A DNA stretch of 64,000 nt. It comes from an uncultured Gammaproteobacteria bacterium (GTDB taxonomy: Bacteria; Pseudomonadota; Gammaproteobacteria; Pseudomonadales; Pseudohongiellaceae). Shown piece after piece: positions 53,047 through 61,997 of this stretch. Numbering within the stretch: position 1 is the stretch's first letter; the number at the start of each line of letters is the position of its first letter. A model generated the notes under the pieces. The model saw only the letters and a program-made list of their open reading frames with translations. It was not told the origin of the DNA and ran no database searches. The position numbers and the translations under genes were made by a program. The stretch spans positions 1 through 64,000 of the forward strand of contig CAJXRP010000015.1 in assembly GCA_913060495.1 (NCBI GenBank), in the 5' to 3' direction.

Positions 53047-53530
53047 ATAGTGCCAAAATCCTATAGTGCAAGTCGCTGGAGACGAACCGAGCGATATATT
53101 TGCTGACCAGAAGAATCATGGGTTAGGAAGATGAAGCCCTATAGCCCCCCGCATAGAATCAGGAGATCAAATGAGGCTTTTAACTCGATTCGACGCTTCG
53201 GCGCACAGGATATGAACCGAGACTTCCATACCCGGCTGACGGCTTAAAATACCTAGTGCTACCCTAGGAAAGTTGCCGCGCCCACACTCCCGCGGACACC
53301 GGGCGCCAGCTTCAGTTTTACTCTCACTGAAAAGATGAATAAAACCGCGCCACTTGTGGTCGAAGCGGTTGTTCACCTCCAGCAAATCTGCTTAAATCTT
53401 ACCTTCTTTCGCCCTATGGACCTTATTTGTCCCGGAAAACCAATATCAATAAATTTGGGCAGGGTTATAATCCCACCAACTTTACAAACAGCCCCCTCTC
53501 ACGTCTAGGCAGATAGAAGAAAATTATTAT
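53047..53530. other. 484 bases with no convincing gene
   Basis: This lies between the regulator's operators and the cyclase gene. A leftward 72-codon frame (53167-53385) and a rightward 58-codon frame near 53336 have no family resemblance or ribosome-binding site and are probably chance. No tRNA, terminator or strong repeat was seen. It presumably holds the cyclase promoter, and a small RNA cannot be ruled out. Confidence 0.4.
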
Positions 53531-55528
53531 ATGGAACCGATAAAACAGTATCTGATCGATAATTTCGAAGGGGTTTTTGTCCTCGTCATTTTGGTATTCG
53601 TAAGCGCCATCGTATGGTTTGTAGAGTCAAAGCTGTCTTTTCTGAATTTCTTCTATCTACCGGTTCTGTTGAGTTCTTACTATCTGGGTATTCGCTCTGG
53701 TGTGTTGGGCGCATTCTTCACCTTTCTAGTTATCGCCATATTCGCCAGCATCTACCCGGATCGCTTCACGGCACCCATGGATATATTTGGCCTTTGGGCA
53801 TCTGTACTCACTTGGGCTGGCTTCTTAATCCTGACAGCGGTCATCGTAGGTTTCACCCACCGCGAGTTACAGGAAAAGATGACCGAGGCACTGCGCTCGA
53901 AAGCTGAGGCCAGCGGCAACGCTGAACTACTCGAACAGACTATGACCACTATTCGAGAATTTGAATCCGAACTAGACTTTAAAGTAGAAGAAAGAACCCG
54001 AGTACTTGAAGAGAAGACGAAATCCATTCGAGCACACAAAGAGAAGGTAGAGGAAACGCTCTACTCAACCATGGATCCAGCTGTCGTAAAGCTGATGATC
54101 GAGGGACGCATCCGCACGGAGAATCGTCGTATCAGTGTGATGTTTTCAGATCTGAAGGGCTTCACCAAGTATTCTGAAGATCACTCCGCTGAGGTCGTGA
54201 TCACCGAACTGAATAAATACCTAGCGGACATGGAAACCATCCTGCTCAACTACAACGCCCATATCGACAAGTATATGGGCGATGGCATCATGTCCGAATT
54301 CGGCGCCCCGATTCGTTATGAGAAACACCCTCTTCTTGCCGTGGCCTGCGCCTGGAAGATGCAGGAGAAAATGCAGCGAGCCAAGCATCCTTTCGAGCTA
54401 CGCGTCGGCATATCAACGGGCGTCGCCACTACCGGCATCATCGGCGCAAAGCGCCAGTCATTTACGGCATTCGGCGACACTGTGAATTTAGCGTCACGCA
54501 TAGAAGGCATGTGTGAGCCAGGCCGTGTCACAGTCGACGAAGCAACATTTAAGGAATGTAACGATATATTTGATTTCAGGCCTGTCTCTGGCCTTGCGTC
54601 CTATACACAATCGGGTAATCCCGCTCTAGTAGACGAGATTACAGCCCTGATCAAAGCGGTGGATGCTAATACCAAAGATGTCTCAATGCGTATTGAGCTG
54701 GCCCGCCTCTTAAGGGAAGCGAACGATCCAGAGCAGGCACATCTTCACTTGAAATTTGCCATGGAGCTCGAGCCCGGCAATAAAGATGTGAAAGTTGCCT
54801 ATGCGGAAAACTCCTTAATAATGGAACAACAACGGGATCTCACAATCCGTGGTCGTCGCAGCACTGTCCACCTCTACGAAGTTGTCGCATTCAAGAACCC
54901 TCTCGAGAGAGCGCCGCAACTTCCGCCGCACCTACTAAGAGACTTACAAGAAAAACTAGACAAGCTCGTTACCTATCCAGAAGACTTCATCCTACCGGTT
55001 GAATGTATAGATGGCTCCGTTGGCTTCTCACGACTGACGGGTATCACAGCATTCCTAATCGCAGATCGCATGAACCTAGTCGATCAGGAGAAGCACGATA
55101 TCCTCGAAGCTGGTTATCTGGCTGAGATCGGCAAGACCATCGTGCCGGAAAACATTTTGAACCGTAATGGCGGCTTAACCGAAGATGACTTCACGCATAT
55201 CCATATGCACCCTAGAGAAGGCGTACGAAAGCTACGCAATGCCGGCTACGAAAATGAAAAAATGCTGGAACTCATCGAGTGTCATCACGAAAACTTCGAT
55301 GGCTCTGGCTATCCTGCAGGGATTCAAGGCGAGAACATACCAATCGGTGCACGCATACTTGCAGTAGCCGAAGCCTATATCAGCTTAACCTCGAACCGGC
55401 CTTACCGTGATCCTTGGGATGGCAATGCCGCATTAACCGAGATCACCAAGTATATTCGCACCGGTAAGTTCGACCCCATGGTAGTGGACACATTGTCTGA
55501 GATCGTTGCCGAACTCGAAAAGAAATAG
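53531..55528 (+). CDS. membrane class III nucleotide cyclase fused to a degenerate HD-GYP domain
   Basis: A 665-residue protein. Residues 10-110 hold four membrane helices with DUF4118-like wording (FFYLPVLLSSYYLGIRSG); 112-185 is coiled coil. Residues 195-365 are a class III adenylate/guanylate cyclase with both metal Asp (Asp207 in FSDLKGFT, Asp251 in KYMGDGIM) and the FGDTVNLASRIE catalytic segment. About 385-440 is TPR-like. Residues 500-660 follow the HD-GYP pattern (HP at 560-561, HH at 585-586, DGSGYP 590-595, RPYR), but the defining HD is Ala531-Glu532 and a later Asp is Glu. The cyclase looks active; the HD-GYP half is probably a sensor, not a c-di-GMP hydrolase. The start lacks a strong ribosome-binding site. 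Confidence 0.87.
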   Translation: MEPIKQYLIDNFEGVFVLVILVFVSAIVWFVESKLSFLNFFYLPVLLSSYYLGIRSGVLGAFFTFLVIAIFASIYPDRFTAPMDIFGLWASVLTWAGFLILTAVIVGFTHRELQEKMTEALRSKAEASGNAELLEQTMTTIREFESELDFKVEERTRVLEEKTKSIRAHKEKVEETLYSTMDPAVVKLMIEGRIRTENRRISVMFSDLKGFTKYSEDHSAEVVITELNKYLADMETILLNYNAHIDKYMGDGIMSEFGAPIRYEKHPLLAVACAWKMQEKMQRAKHPFELRVGISTGVATTGIIGAKRQSFTAFGDTVNLASRIEGMCEPGRVTVDEATFKECNDIFDFRPVSGLASYTQSGNPALVDEITALIKAVDANTKDVSMRIELARLLREANDPEQAHLHLKFAMELEPGNKDVKVAYAENSLIMEQQRDLTIRGRRSTVHLYEVVAFKNPLERAPQLPPHLLRDLQEKLDKLVTYPEDFILPVECIDGSVGFSRLTGITAFLIADRMNLVDQEKHDILEAGYLAEIGKTIVPENILNRNGGLTEDDFTHIHMHPREGVRKLRNAGYENEKMLELIECHHENFDGSGYPAGIQGENIPIGARILAVAEAYISLTSNRPYRDPWDGNAALTEITKYIRTGKFDPMVVDTLSEIVAELEKK

Positions 55529-55558
55529 TCCAACACAGTAATTTAAGGAAAACTAACA

Positions 55559-55888
55559 ATGAGAAACATTAGCCGAATTACAACAGTCGCCTTTCTGGCG
55601 ATCGCTCTTTCAGCCTGCAGCCTGTTCGCACCCCAAACTGTTTGGATCGATGTGCGCACGCTAGATGAGTACAACGAAGACCACATCTCGAATACGGAAC
55701 ACATTCCTCACCTTGAGATCGCCACGCAAATTAGCGACCTTGATTTGGACAAGAACACACCGATCAAATTGTTTTGCCGCAGTGGCGTTAGAGCAGGTCT
55801 TGCGCTAACAGCTCTAGAAGATCTAGGCTACACAAACGTAGAGAACGTGGGCGGCATCGCAGATGCTAGGGAAGTTCGAAGTCAGTAA
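55559..55888 (+). CDS. rhodanese-domain lipoprotein
   Basis: A 109-residue protein: type II signal peptide with lipobox ALSAC (Cys20 lipidated), then one PspE-sized rhodanese domain (about 28-105) with active-site loop CRSGVRAG, so a sulfurtransferase activity in the periplasm is expected. It begins 30 bases after the cyclase stop with AAGGA 7-8 bases before the ATG, and a strong terminator follows at 55917. The two genes are probably one transcript, which is an unusual pairing. Confidence 0.85.
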   Translation: MRNISRITTVAFLAIALSACSLFAPQTVWIDVRTLDEYNEDHISNTEHIPHLEIATQISDLDLDKNTPIKLFCRSGVRAGLALTALEDLGYTNVENVGGIADAREVRSQ

Positions 55889-55916
55889 CAACGCAGCAAT
55901 CATGGGTTAGATACGC

Positions 55917-55956
55917 AAAAGGCCGCAGGGGAAATTCTATCCCTGCGGCCTTTTTT
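55917..55956 (+). terminator. intrinsic terminator
   Basis: A perfect 12- to 14-bp stem AAAGGCCGCAGGG / CCCTGCGGCCTTT with a 10-base loop followed by a T-run. It closes the cyclase-rhodanese transcript. Confidence 0.93.
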
Positions 55957-56118
55957 ATTGCCTGTTACTATTTCCACCGCTGCAATTCATTGCTAAAAGT
56001 GTCATTTTAAAGCTGCGTTGCGCTCTGTTACTGCCAGCTTTGCGTGTAGTTTCGCACCAGACATGGCAAACTCGAAAAAAATAACACAATAGACGCCGTC
56101 AAGCGGCAGGAGCGATTC

Positions 56119-56886
56119 ATGTATCTTTCTAAGAAACTGGTTATAAATATGCTTGCTGGCTGCACGCTAGCCTTGGCGGGAGGCACCGCTAATGCTGCCG
56201 ATGCCGACGTTGCCGACGTTGCTGCGGCACTATCCCATTCCGATCGTCCCAGCGGCGACGCTGATGCTGACGCGAGGCGTAAGCCGGCAGAGGTGCTTGC
56301 TTTTGCAGGGCTTGAGAAAGGCATGGATGTTCTGGAGCTTGAGGCTGGCGGCGGCTATTACACAGAGATTCTAAGCCGTTCTGTAGGTGCAAGTGGCAGT
56401 GTGATTCTGCAACACGCACCCGGACTAATGGGATTCGTAGGCGATGGTATCGACCTTCGCACTGCCAACAATCGACTCTCGAATGTCACGGTAAGCATCA
56501 CTCAGTTCGATGCTCTGGATGCCGCTGACAACTCAGTTGACATGGTGACCTGGATCCAGGGACCACACGAACTTGGCTTCGAACCAGACGGGAATAGCCT
56601 AGGTGATGCTACGGGTGCTTTCAGCGAAATTGCTAGAGTCTTAAAGCCGGGCGGCGTACTCGTTGCTTCTGATCATCTTGCCGCTGCTGGCACGGGAATT
56701 GAAGCAGGCGGCAGCTTACACCGTATTGCAGAGGGCTGGGTTAGAGACATGGCTGAAACTGCAGGACTGAGTTTTGTGAAAGCTTCGCCTGAACTATTAA
56801 ATGCGGACGACCCGCTAACCGATGGAGTCTTTGCTCCCTCCATTCGCGGCAACACCAGTCAGTTTTTACATCTCTATAGAAAATAA
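56119..56886 (+). CDS. exported SAM-dependent methyltransferase-like protein
   Basis: A 255-residue protein with a signal peptide (cleavage ANA-AD near residue 26) followed by a class I methyltransferase fold: motif I VLELEAGGGYYTEILS, acidic residue near AV/IL of strand 2, motif IV-like SVDMVTWIQGPHELGF, and post-motif VLKPGGVLVASDH. Resembles COG4798-type predicted methyltransferases. Export of a SAM-dependent enzyme is puzzling because SAM is cytoplasmic; it may use another ligand or act before export. CAGGAG precedes the ATG. The rightward neighbour is convergent. Confidence 0.8.
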   Translation: MYLSKKLVINMLAGCTLALAGGTANAADADVADVAAALSHSDRPSGDADADARRKPAEVLAFAGLEKGMDVLELEAGGGYYTEILSRSVGASGSVILQHAPGLMGFVGDGIDLRTANNRLSNVTVSITQFDALDAADNSVDMVTWIQGPHELGFEPDGNSLGDATGAFSEIARVLKPGGVLVASDHLAAAGTGIEAGGSLHRIAEGWVRDMAETAGLSFVKASPELLNADDPLTDGVFAPSIRGNTSQFLHLYRK

Positions 56887-56897
56887 ACGACTAGAGT

Positions 56898-57878
56898 TTA
56901 GTCGGCAATTAATGATGCCAGTACGCGCCGCTGCCCCTCGAAGGGTCGGCGGCCGTGCATTACTAAGAAGTTATCCACTAGCGCCACATCACCTGTCTGC
57001 CAGGGAATATCGAAACTCAATTCGTCACCAATCTGTATCGCCTTCGCCATCGCCTCTGTGCTTATTTCCGAATCATCACCAAAGCGAATCGACTTTTCTG
57101 TTGCGTTGCGGGTATCTTTCCAACCACGAAATGCTGCAATTAGCTGATTAAAGAATACTTGTCGGCCATTGCTAGTCTCTTTTACTGCAGGCAAGACAGC
57201 GGTAGTTACCCGCAGACTTCCTTGCTCTAGCCATTCCCATTCATAGCCCAACTTTCGCAGCTTCTCTTCGGCTGCAATCTTGTCAGTCGTGCTTAGCGTA
57301 CTGCGCCAGCTGCGCCCCTGGCCTGACTCTGGATCATCAATGTCCGGCATCACATTAGAATAGCGCACGCCCTTCTCTATGCAGTCTGCAACAAACTCTG
57401 GAGCCTGTTTTTCCAGTTCCTGCAACAAGATATCGGAACGGCACAATGGAGTCGCACCTCCGCTCTCGGCCGCTTGTTCACAATAGAAGAATAGCTTTGA
57501 CGGGTATATTGGAGTCTGCGCCATCTCATGATGCAGAAAAATGGAAACAGAAGCTGGCGCTTCGTTTGCAGTGAAGACTCTTTCAGTTCGATTGCGGCGC
57601 ACTGCATTGGACAGTGACTCAGCGTAAGTAAAATTCTCAAGGCCGAAGCTTTGAATCAAACGATCGAAGTCCTGATCCGAGTTAATTGGGAGTCCACGAA
57701 AGAGAATCGCACCATGACGAGACAACTGTTCTAACAATCGCTTTTTGTTTTCAAGAACCCACGCATCAACCTGAGCGAGCGTAGAAGAAGTATCTTCGGC
57801 GGCATAAATCAGAGGAAATACATCTTCGTAGTGTTGCTGCTGATCCAGCGCTATTTCTTGTAGAGAGAATGATGCCAT
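56898..57878 (-). CDS. TauD/TfdA-type 2-oxoglutarate dioxygenase
   Basis: A 326-residue Fe(II)/2-oxoglutarate oxygenase. The metal pair is in FLHHEMAQTP (His-x-Glu form), the distal His and the 2-oxoglutarate Arg in LVDNFLVMHGRRPFEGQRRVLAS near the C-terminus. HGAILFRGLPINSDQDFDRLIQSFG marks the TauD-like N-terminal fold. Relatives hydroxylate taurine, sulfonates, betaines or plant and microbial metabolites. Last gene of a leftward set with an aldo/keto reductase 6 bases upstream, so it probably attacks the substrate of that operon. Confidence 0.87.
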   Translation of the reverse strand: MASFSLQEIALDQQQHYEDVFPLIYAAEDTSSTLAQVDAWVLENKKRLLEQLSRHGAILFRGLPINSDQDFDRLIQSFGLENFTYAESLSNAVRRNRTERVFTANEAPASVSIFLHHEMAQTPIYPSKLFFYCEQAAESGGATPLCRSDILLQELEKQAPEFVADCIEKGVRYSNVMPDIDDPESGQGRSWRSTLSTTDKIAAEEKLRKLGYEWEWLEQGSLRVTTAVLPAVKETSNGRQVFFNQLIAAFRGWKDTRNATEKSIRFGDDSEISTEAMAKAIQIGDELSFDIPWQTGDVALVDNFLVMHGRRPFEGQRRVLASLIAD

Positions 57879-57884
57879 TGCAGT

Positions 57885-58862
57885 TTAATCGTATATTGGA
57901 TAGAAGGTATTGAACGCAGATTCACAGAACACACCTGGATCGTTAAAGCGTCGGTTTGTATTCAGCCCAGAGATCGCAGCCATCTCTTCGCTGTTTAGTT
58001 CGAAATCAAACAGCGCGAGATTCTCCTTAAGACGGTTTGGATTCACAGTCTTAGGAATCACCGCCGTATTGCGTTGCACACCCCAACGAAGAACGATCTG
58101 CGCTGGACTCTTATTTAGTCGCACCGCAGCAGCAATCACCACATCCTGCTCTAGAACCGATTCATTTTTCGAAGCCATGTCTAATGACACATAGGACAGT
58201 GCACCTAACGGCGAAAAGGCTGTAACTGCAATGTCATAATTCGCAGCAGCACGAATCAGACTCTCCTGAGTGAGATAGGGGTGCGACTCTATCTGCAACA
58301 TGGCAGGCTTAATGTCGGCATAGGCCATCAGGTCATGCAACAGAGCGCTATTGTAATTACAGATACCGATGTTTTTTACCAGCCCCTTCTTCTGTAGGGC
58401 TTCCATCGCCTCCCAAGTTTCACTCAGAGGCACAGGGTCGATATGCATTGAAGGTTCGACGGCAGACGGATCGAACAACCATTCCGGCGGGTAACGCGTC
58501 TCGAAGTCAACAAACTGAAGAGATATAGGAAAGTGAATCAGATAGAGATCGAGATAGTCTACGCCCAGATCCTGAAGAGTCTTTTGACAGGCAGCCTCTA
58601 CATGCTCAGCTCGATGATAAGTATTCCACAGCTTAGATGTAATCCAGAGATCTTCACGAGTACATAGGCCTTTAGCTAGCGCCATCTCTATGCCGCGACC
58701 CACCTCGATTTCATTGCCATAATCGGCCGCGCTATCCAGGTGCCGATAGCCAATCTCGATAGCGTCGCAAACTACGTTCGCCGTTGCGTCCTTGTCGATC
58801 TTCCAGAGCCCAAGCCCTACTGCCGGCATTGCACTGCCAGCTACTTTAATTGTCGATGTCAT
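57885..58862 (-). CDS. aldo/keto reductase
   Basis: A 325-residue TIM-barrel AKR. Catalytic tetrad by motif: Asp and Tyr in LDSAADYGNE, Lys in WITSKLW, His in LYLIHFP. The segment RYPPEWLFDPS is typical of the xylose/aldose-reductase-like branch, and IPKTVNPNRLKENLALFDFELN is the NADP-phosphate contact. It should interconvert an aldehyde or ketone and an alcohol. It precedes the TauD-type gene and follows a Gfo/Idh oxidoreductase by 57 bases. Substrate likely a sugar or polyol. Confidence 0.9.
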   Translation of the reverse strand: MTSTIKVAGSAMPAVGLGLWKIDKDATANVVCDAIEIGYRHLDSAADYGNEIEVGRGIEMALAKGLCTREDLWITSKLWNTYHRAEHVEAACQKTLQDLGVDYLDLYLIHFPISLQFVDFETRYPPEWLFDPSAVEPSMHIDPVPLSETWEAMEALQKKGLVKNIGICNYNSALLHDLMAYADIKPAMLQIESHPYLTQESLIRAAANYDIAVTAFSPLGALSYVSLDMASKNESVLEQDVVIAAAVRLNKSPAQIVLRWGVQRNTAVIPKTVNPNRLKENLALFDFELNSEEMAAISGLNTNRRFNDPGVFCESAFNTFYPIYD

Positions 58863-58919
58863 TCTCTATCCGTTTCTAATTCAAGTTGGGTGTGAATATT
58901 GTTCATTCAGCGATAGCCA

Positions 58920-60143
58920 CTACTCTGAAAGCGCGGCTGTCAGTTTATGTTGTTCGATATATTCTGCTACTTCTATCAACCTGCCGCTGGCTATCGATTC
59001 TTGTGCAGCACTTGCAACGATCATTGCCCACAAGCCTTGCAGCGGCGTCGCACTGTCTACTGTCTTTCCTTCCAAGCGATCGAGGAATGCGCTGTGCTCG
59101 TAATAGGTCGCTCCGTGATGACCAGACTGTTCGATAATCGCAGGATAGCCTAACTTAGTTGTGCGCGAGGCCCCTTGCTCACCAAGATGCACTGAGACCG
59201 ATGTGTCAGCTGCCTTTAGTTGCTGTAAGTCCACCTTCTCGCACGCTAACAACCTGCCCTCATCTCCACAAATCACAAGCTCCTCATAGAAGTCGGGACA
59301 AAACATGTTAAGGGTGAATGTGGCACGCACACCGTTGCTATAGTCGATAGTCACGAAACCATGATCATCGATATCGGATTTCTTACCATCCTTCTCGTAG
59401 TCCAGAAAGTTGACCGCCTGTCCGCCACTGGCATAAACGCGCTGCGGTGTAGCCCCGGCGAGTAAATTGATAAGGTCGAAATAGTGGCAGCATTTCTCAA
59501 CCAGAGTCCCACCACTGTATTCGTTGAACTTATTCCACTGCTGTACTTTATCCAGAAAGGGTGGTCGGTACTCGCTCATACTGATGGTCTTGATGGCGCC
59601 TAGTGACTTGCGCGAAAGCGCCTCGTGAAAGGCTTCCACATATTGCGCCTTATAGCGGTATTGCAGACCAATCTGGATAAAAGAGGAATAGCTATTCGCC
59701 TGTTCGACGATTTGCGCCGCATCGGCTAGCGACGTCGCCATGGGCTTCTCTAGAAATATTGGTTTGCCAGATTTAAGGGCAACTTGCAGCACATCGAAAT
59801 GGGTAAAATTCGGCGTACAGATAAATAACGCATCTGCGGCTGGATCCATGCACGCTGCTTCCAAATCATCGTAACGGACAAGACTGTCACTCGAATAAGT
59901 CTTGAATCCTGCCTCTGCCACATCGAGACTCTGCACGCTAGTATCGAAGATGCCGTGAATACTTGCGCGACCCAATGTCGCCGCGACACGCATATGTTCC
60001 TGTCCAATCGTGCCAGTTCCTATAACAACTAATTTATGGGAGGGTGGATCTATTCTATAGAGATACTTATCAGCATCGGGAATATGCTGCTGATTCGCAG
60101 CTGTCTCAAAGGAACGTAATCTTGGTTTTTTTGAATTAGTCAT
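58920..60143 (-). CDS. Gfo/Idh/MocA-family oxidoreductase
   Basis: A 407-residue protein. Its N-terminal Rossmann domain has VVIGTGTIGQEH and the family EKP motif in PIFLEKPMATS. The C-terminal beta-sheet domain carries GGTLVEKCCHYFDLINLLAG, whose Lys and His are the usual catalytic pair. These enzymes oxidise or reduce sugars, inositols or their derivatives with NAD(P). It starts 4 bases after the symporter stop, so the two are co-transcribed. Substrate unknown. Confidence 0.89.
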   Translation of the reverse strand: MTNSKKPRLRSFETAANQQHIPDADKYLYRIDPPSHKLVVIGTGTIGQEHMRVAATLGRASIHGIFDTSVQSLDVAEAGFKTYSSDSLVRYDDLEAACMDPAADALFICTPNFTHFDVLQVALKSGKPIFLEKPMATSLADAAQIVEQANSYSSFIQIGLQYRYKAQYVEAFHEALSRKSLGAIKTISMSEYRPPFLDKVQQWNKFNEYSGGTLVEKCCHYFDLINLLAGATPQRVYASGGQAVNFLDYEKDGKKSDIDDHGFVTIDYSNGVRATFTLNMFCPDFYEELVICGDEGRLLACEKVDLQQLKAADTSVSVHLGEQGASRTTKLGYPAIIEQSGHHGATYYEHSAFLDRLEGKTVDSATPLQGLWAMIVASAAQESIASGRLIEVAEYIEQHKLTAALSE

Positions 60144-60147
60144 CTTC

Positions 60148-61905
60148 TCAAACGTCTCGTTCTATAGCGTCTACAGTGGCGCCAGAACCAGCACCCATCA
60201 GCATTAAAGCTGGCGTATCATGACGCGCAATCCACCACCAGACAAGTGCATTTATCGCGATAAGCAACATTACTAGCGGCCAGAACGCGGCACTCAAACC
60301 GTCGACCAGACCGATCGGCGAGAACAACAGATACAAACCTATAACGCAGGACATCAGGGTAGTCGCACAGGGAATAGCGAATCGCCATGGATGCATGTCG
60401 ACCTTGTTATGGGCCGCGTAGGACCACGCATGTTCGCGCGGATAGAAGTGACCAATGACAAGCATGATACCCACTTCTACTAAAAACAGGATAGCGTAGA
60501 GATGCAAGAAGTGGATGCCCAGCAGATCGTTGAATGCGAACTGAAACAGACCATAGGCAATAATATGAAAAACGATGACGATCTTTGGACCCAGTGCTGG
60601 AACTCGCTTCGTGAACAAGCCAACCATAACGATTGCGATAACCGGAATATTATAGAAACCAGTAAAAATCCGAATGATCTGCCAGAGTCCTTCTGGCGCA
60701 AACTGCAACAGAGGCGCAACGATAAAAGAAAACAAGGCGATGACGATGCTGGCTATCTTCGCCACTCGCAGCAGTTGCGCATCACTTAACTCAACCTTCT
60801 TCATGGGAGCGTAAACATCGAGACAAAAAAGAGTCGCAGCGCTATTAAGCAGAGAGTTGAAAGAACTAAAGACTGCGCCCAGCAAGACCGCAAGAAAGAA
60901 ACCAGTCGCGTAGACCGGCAACACATCTCGAATAAGTTGTGGGTAGGCTAGATCGATTGTCGCCAGTCCTTCGCCATACATATGGAAGGCGATCACGCCG
61001 GGTATCATCATCATGAATGGCACCAACACCTTAAAAAAACCTGAGAACAGCACTCCCTTCTGTCCCTCCGCGAGATTCTTCGCACCGAGAGTTCGCTGAA
61101 TCACATACTGATTCGTGCACCAATAGAACAGATTCGCGAACAACATCCCCGTAAACAAGGTGCCGAACGGAGTCGGGTCTGATGAGGAACCGATCGCGTT
61201 AAGCTTCTGCGTGTCGGTACTGGTAATAATATTGAGACCCTCGCCTATGCTGCCACTACCCAATGCTGACAGGCCTAGCAAGGGAACAGCGATACCAATT
61301 ATCAGCAGGCCGGCCCCATTCAGCGTATCAGAGATAGCCACGGCACGTAGACCGCCGAAAACTGCGTACACCGCGCCAACACAACCAATGCAAATAATAG
61401 TAAGCACCAATGCTTGAGAGTATGGAATATTAAACAGCGCAGGCACGTCGAATAATTGCAACACGGCAATCGAACCCGAATATAAAACCGAGGGGATCGT
61501 AACCAATCCATAACCAACCATGAATAGAATGACTGACATACGACGCACACCGTCATCGAATCTATCGTTTAAGAATTCCGGCAAGGTGGTGAACGCGCCA
61601 GCTAGGTAACGAGGAAGGAAAATAAATGCCATGCAGATAGTAGCGAAGGCGGCTGTTACCTCCCAAGCCATGCTACTCATATTAAAGCCGTAGGCCGAAC
61701 CGTTAAGACCTATCAATTGTTCCGCGGACAAGTTGGTAAGCAACATCGAACCGGCGATGAAGATCGCACTCAAGCCTCGGCCCGCTAAGAAGTATCCATC
61801 CTTGGTACTAACCTCACCGCGAGTCTTGCTATAGGAGACCCAGGCGACGATGCCCATAAAGAAGATACAACTGAGAATTGTTAGAACGATTTCGTTGCTT
61901 GTCAC
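60148..61905 (-). CDS. Na+:solute symporter (SSS/SGLT-like)
   Basis: A 585-residue membrane protein with about 14 helices. The SGLT-type wording is clear: TKDGYFLAGRGLSAIFIAGSMLLTNLSAEQLIGLNGSAYGFNMSSMAWE, the YAVFGGLRAVAISDTLNGAGLL segment and AVFSSFNSLLNSAATLFCLDVY with the Na+-site Ser residues. SGLT-like members carry sugars or polyols. The start is GTG. It heads a four-gene set with Gfo/Idh oxidoreductase, aldo/keto reductase and TauD-type dioxygenase, all compatible with use of one imported polyhydroxy compound. Confidence 0.89.
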   Translation of the reverse strand: MTSNEIVLTILSCIFFMGIVAWVSYSKTRGEVSTKDGYFLAGRGLSAIFIAGSMLLTNLSAEQLIGLNGSAYGFNMSSMAWEVTAAFATICMAFIFLPRYLAGAFTTLPEFLNDRFDDGVRRMSVILFMVGYGLVTIPSVLYSGSIAVLQLFDVPALFNIPYSQALVLTIICIGCVGAVYAVFGGLRAVAISDTLNGAGLLIIGIAVPLLGLSALGSGSIGEGLNIITSTDTQKLNAIGSSSDPTPFGTLFTGMLFANLFYWCTNQYVIQRTLGAKNLAEGQKGVLFSGFFKVLVPFMMMIPGVIAFHMYGEGLATIDLAYPQLIRDVLPVYATGFFLAVLLGAVFSSFNSLLNSAATLFCLDVYAPMKKVELSDAQLLRVAKIASIVIALFSFIVAPLLQFAPEGLWQIIRIFTGFYNIPVIAIVMVGLFTKRVPALGPKIVIVFHIIAYGLFQFAFNDLLGIHFLHLYAILFLVEVGIMLVIGHFYPREHAWSYAAHNKVDMHPWRFAIPCATTLMSCVIGLYLLFSPIGLVDGLSAAFWPLVMLLIAINALVWWWIARHDTPALMLMGAGSGATVDAIERDV

Positions 61906-61997
61906 TAGCAGTGTGGCCTTGGAACTGGGGTTTTGAGAAGAATCATACTAACAAGCGGAGCTGGCACTGCCAATGCAGTCATGAAGATTAGACGGTG

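Noticed and set aside
53167..53385. leftward 72-codon open frame
   Set aside because: No ribosome-binding site, no recognisable fold or signal, and Cys/Arg-rich composition typical of an antisense frame; lies alone in an intergenic region.
61966..61979. ACTGC-CAAT-GCAGT hairpin between the OpuC and symporter genes
   Set aside because: Only five pairs and no T-run; chance is likely.
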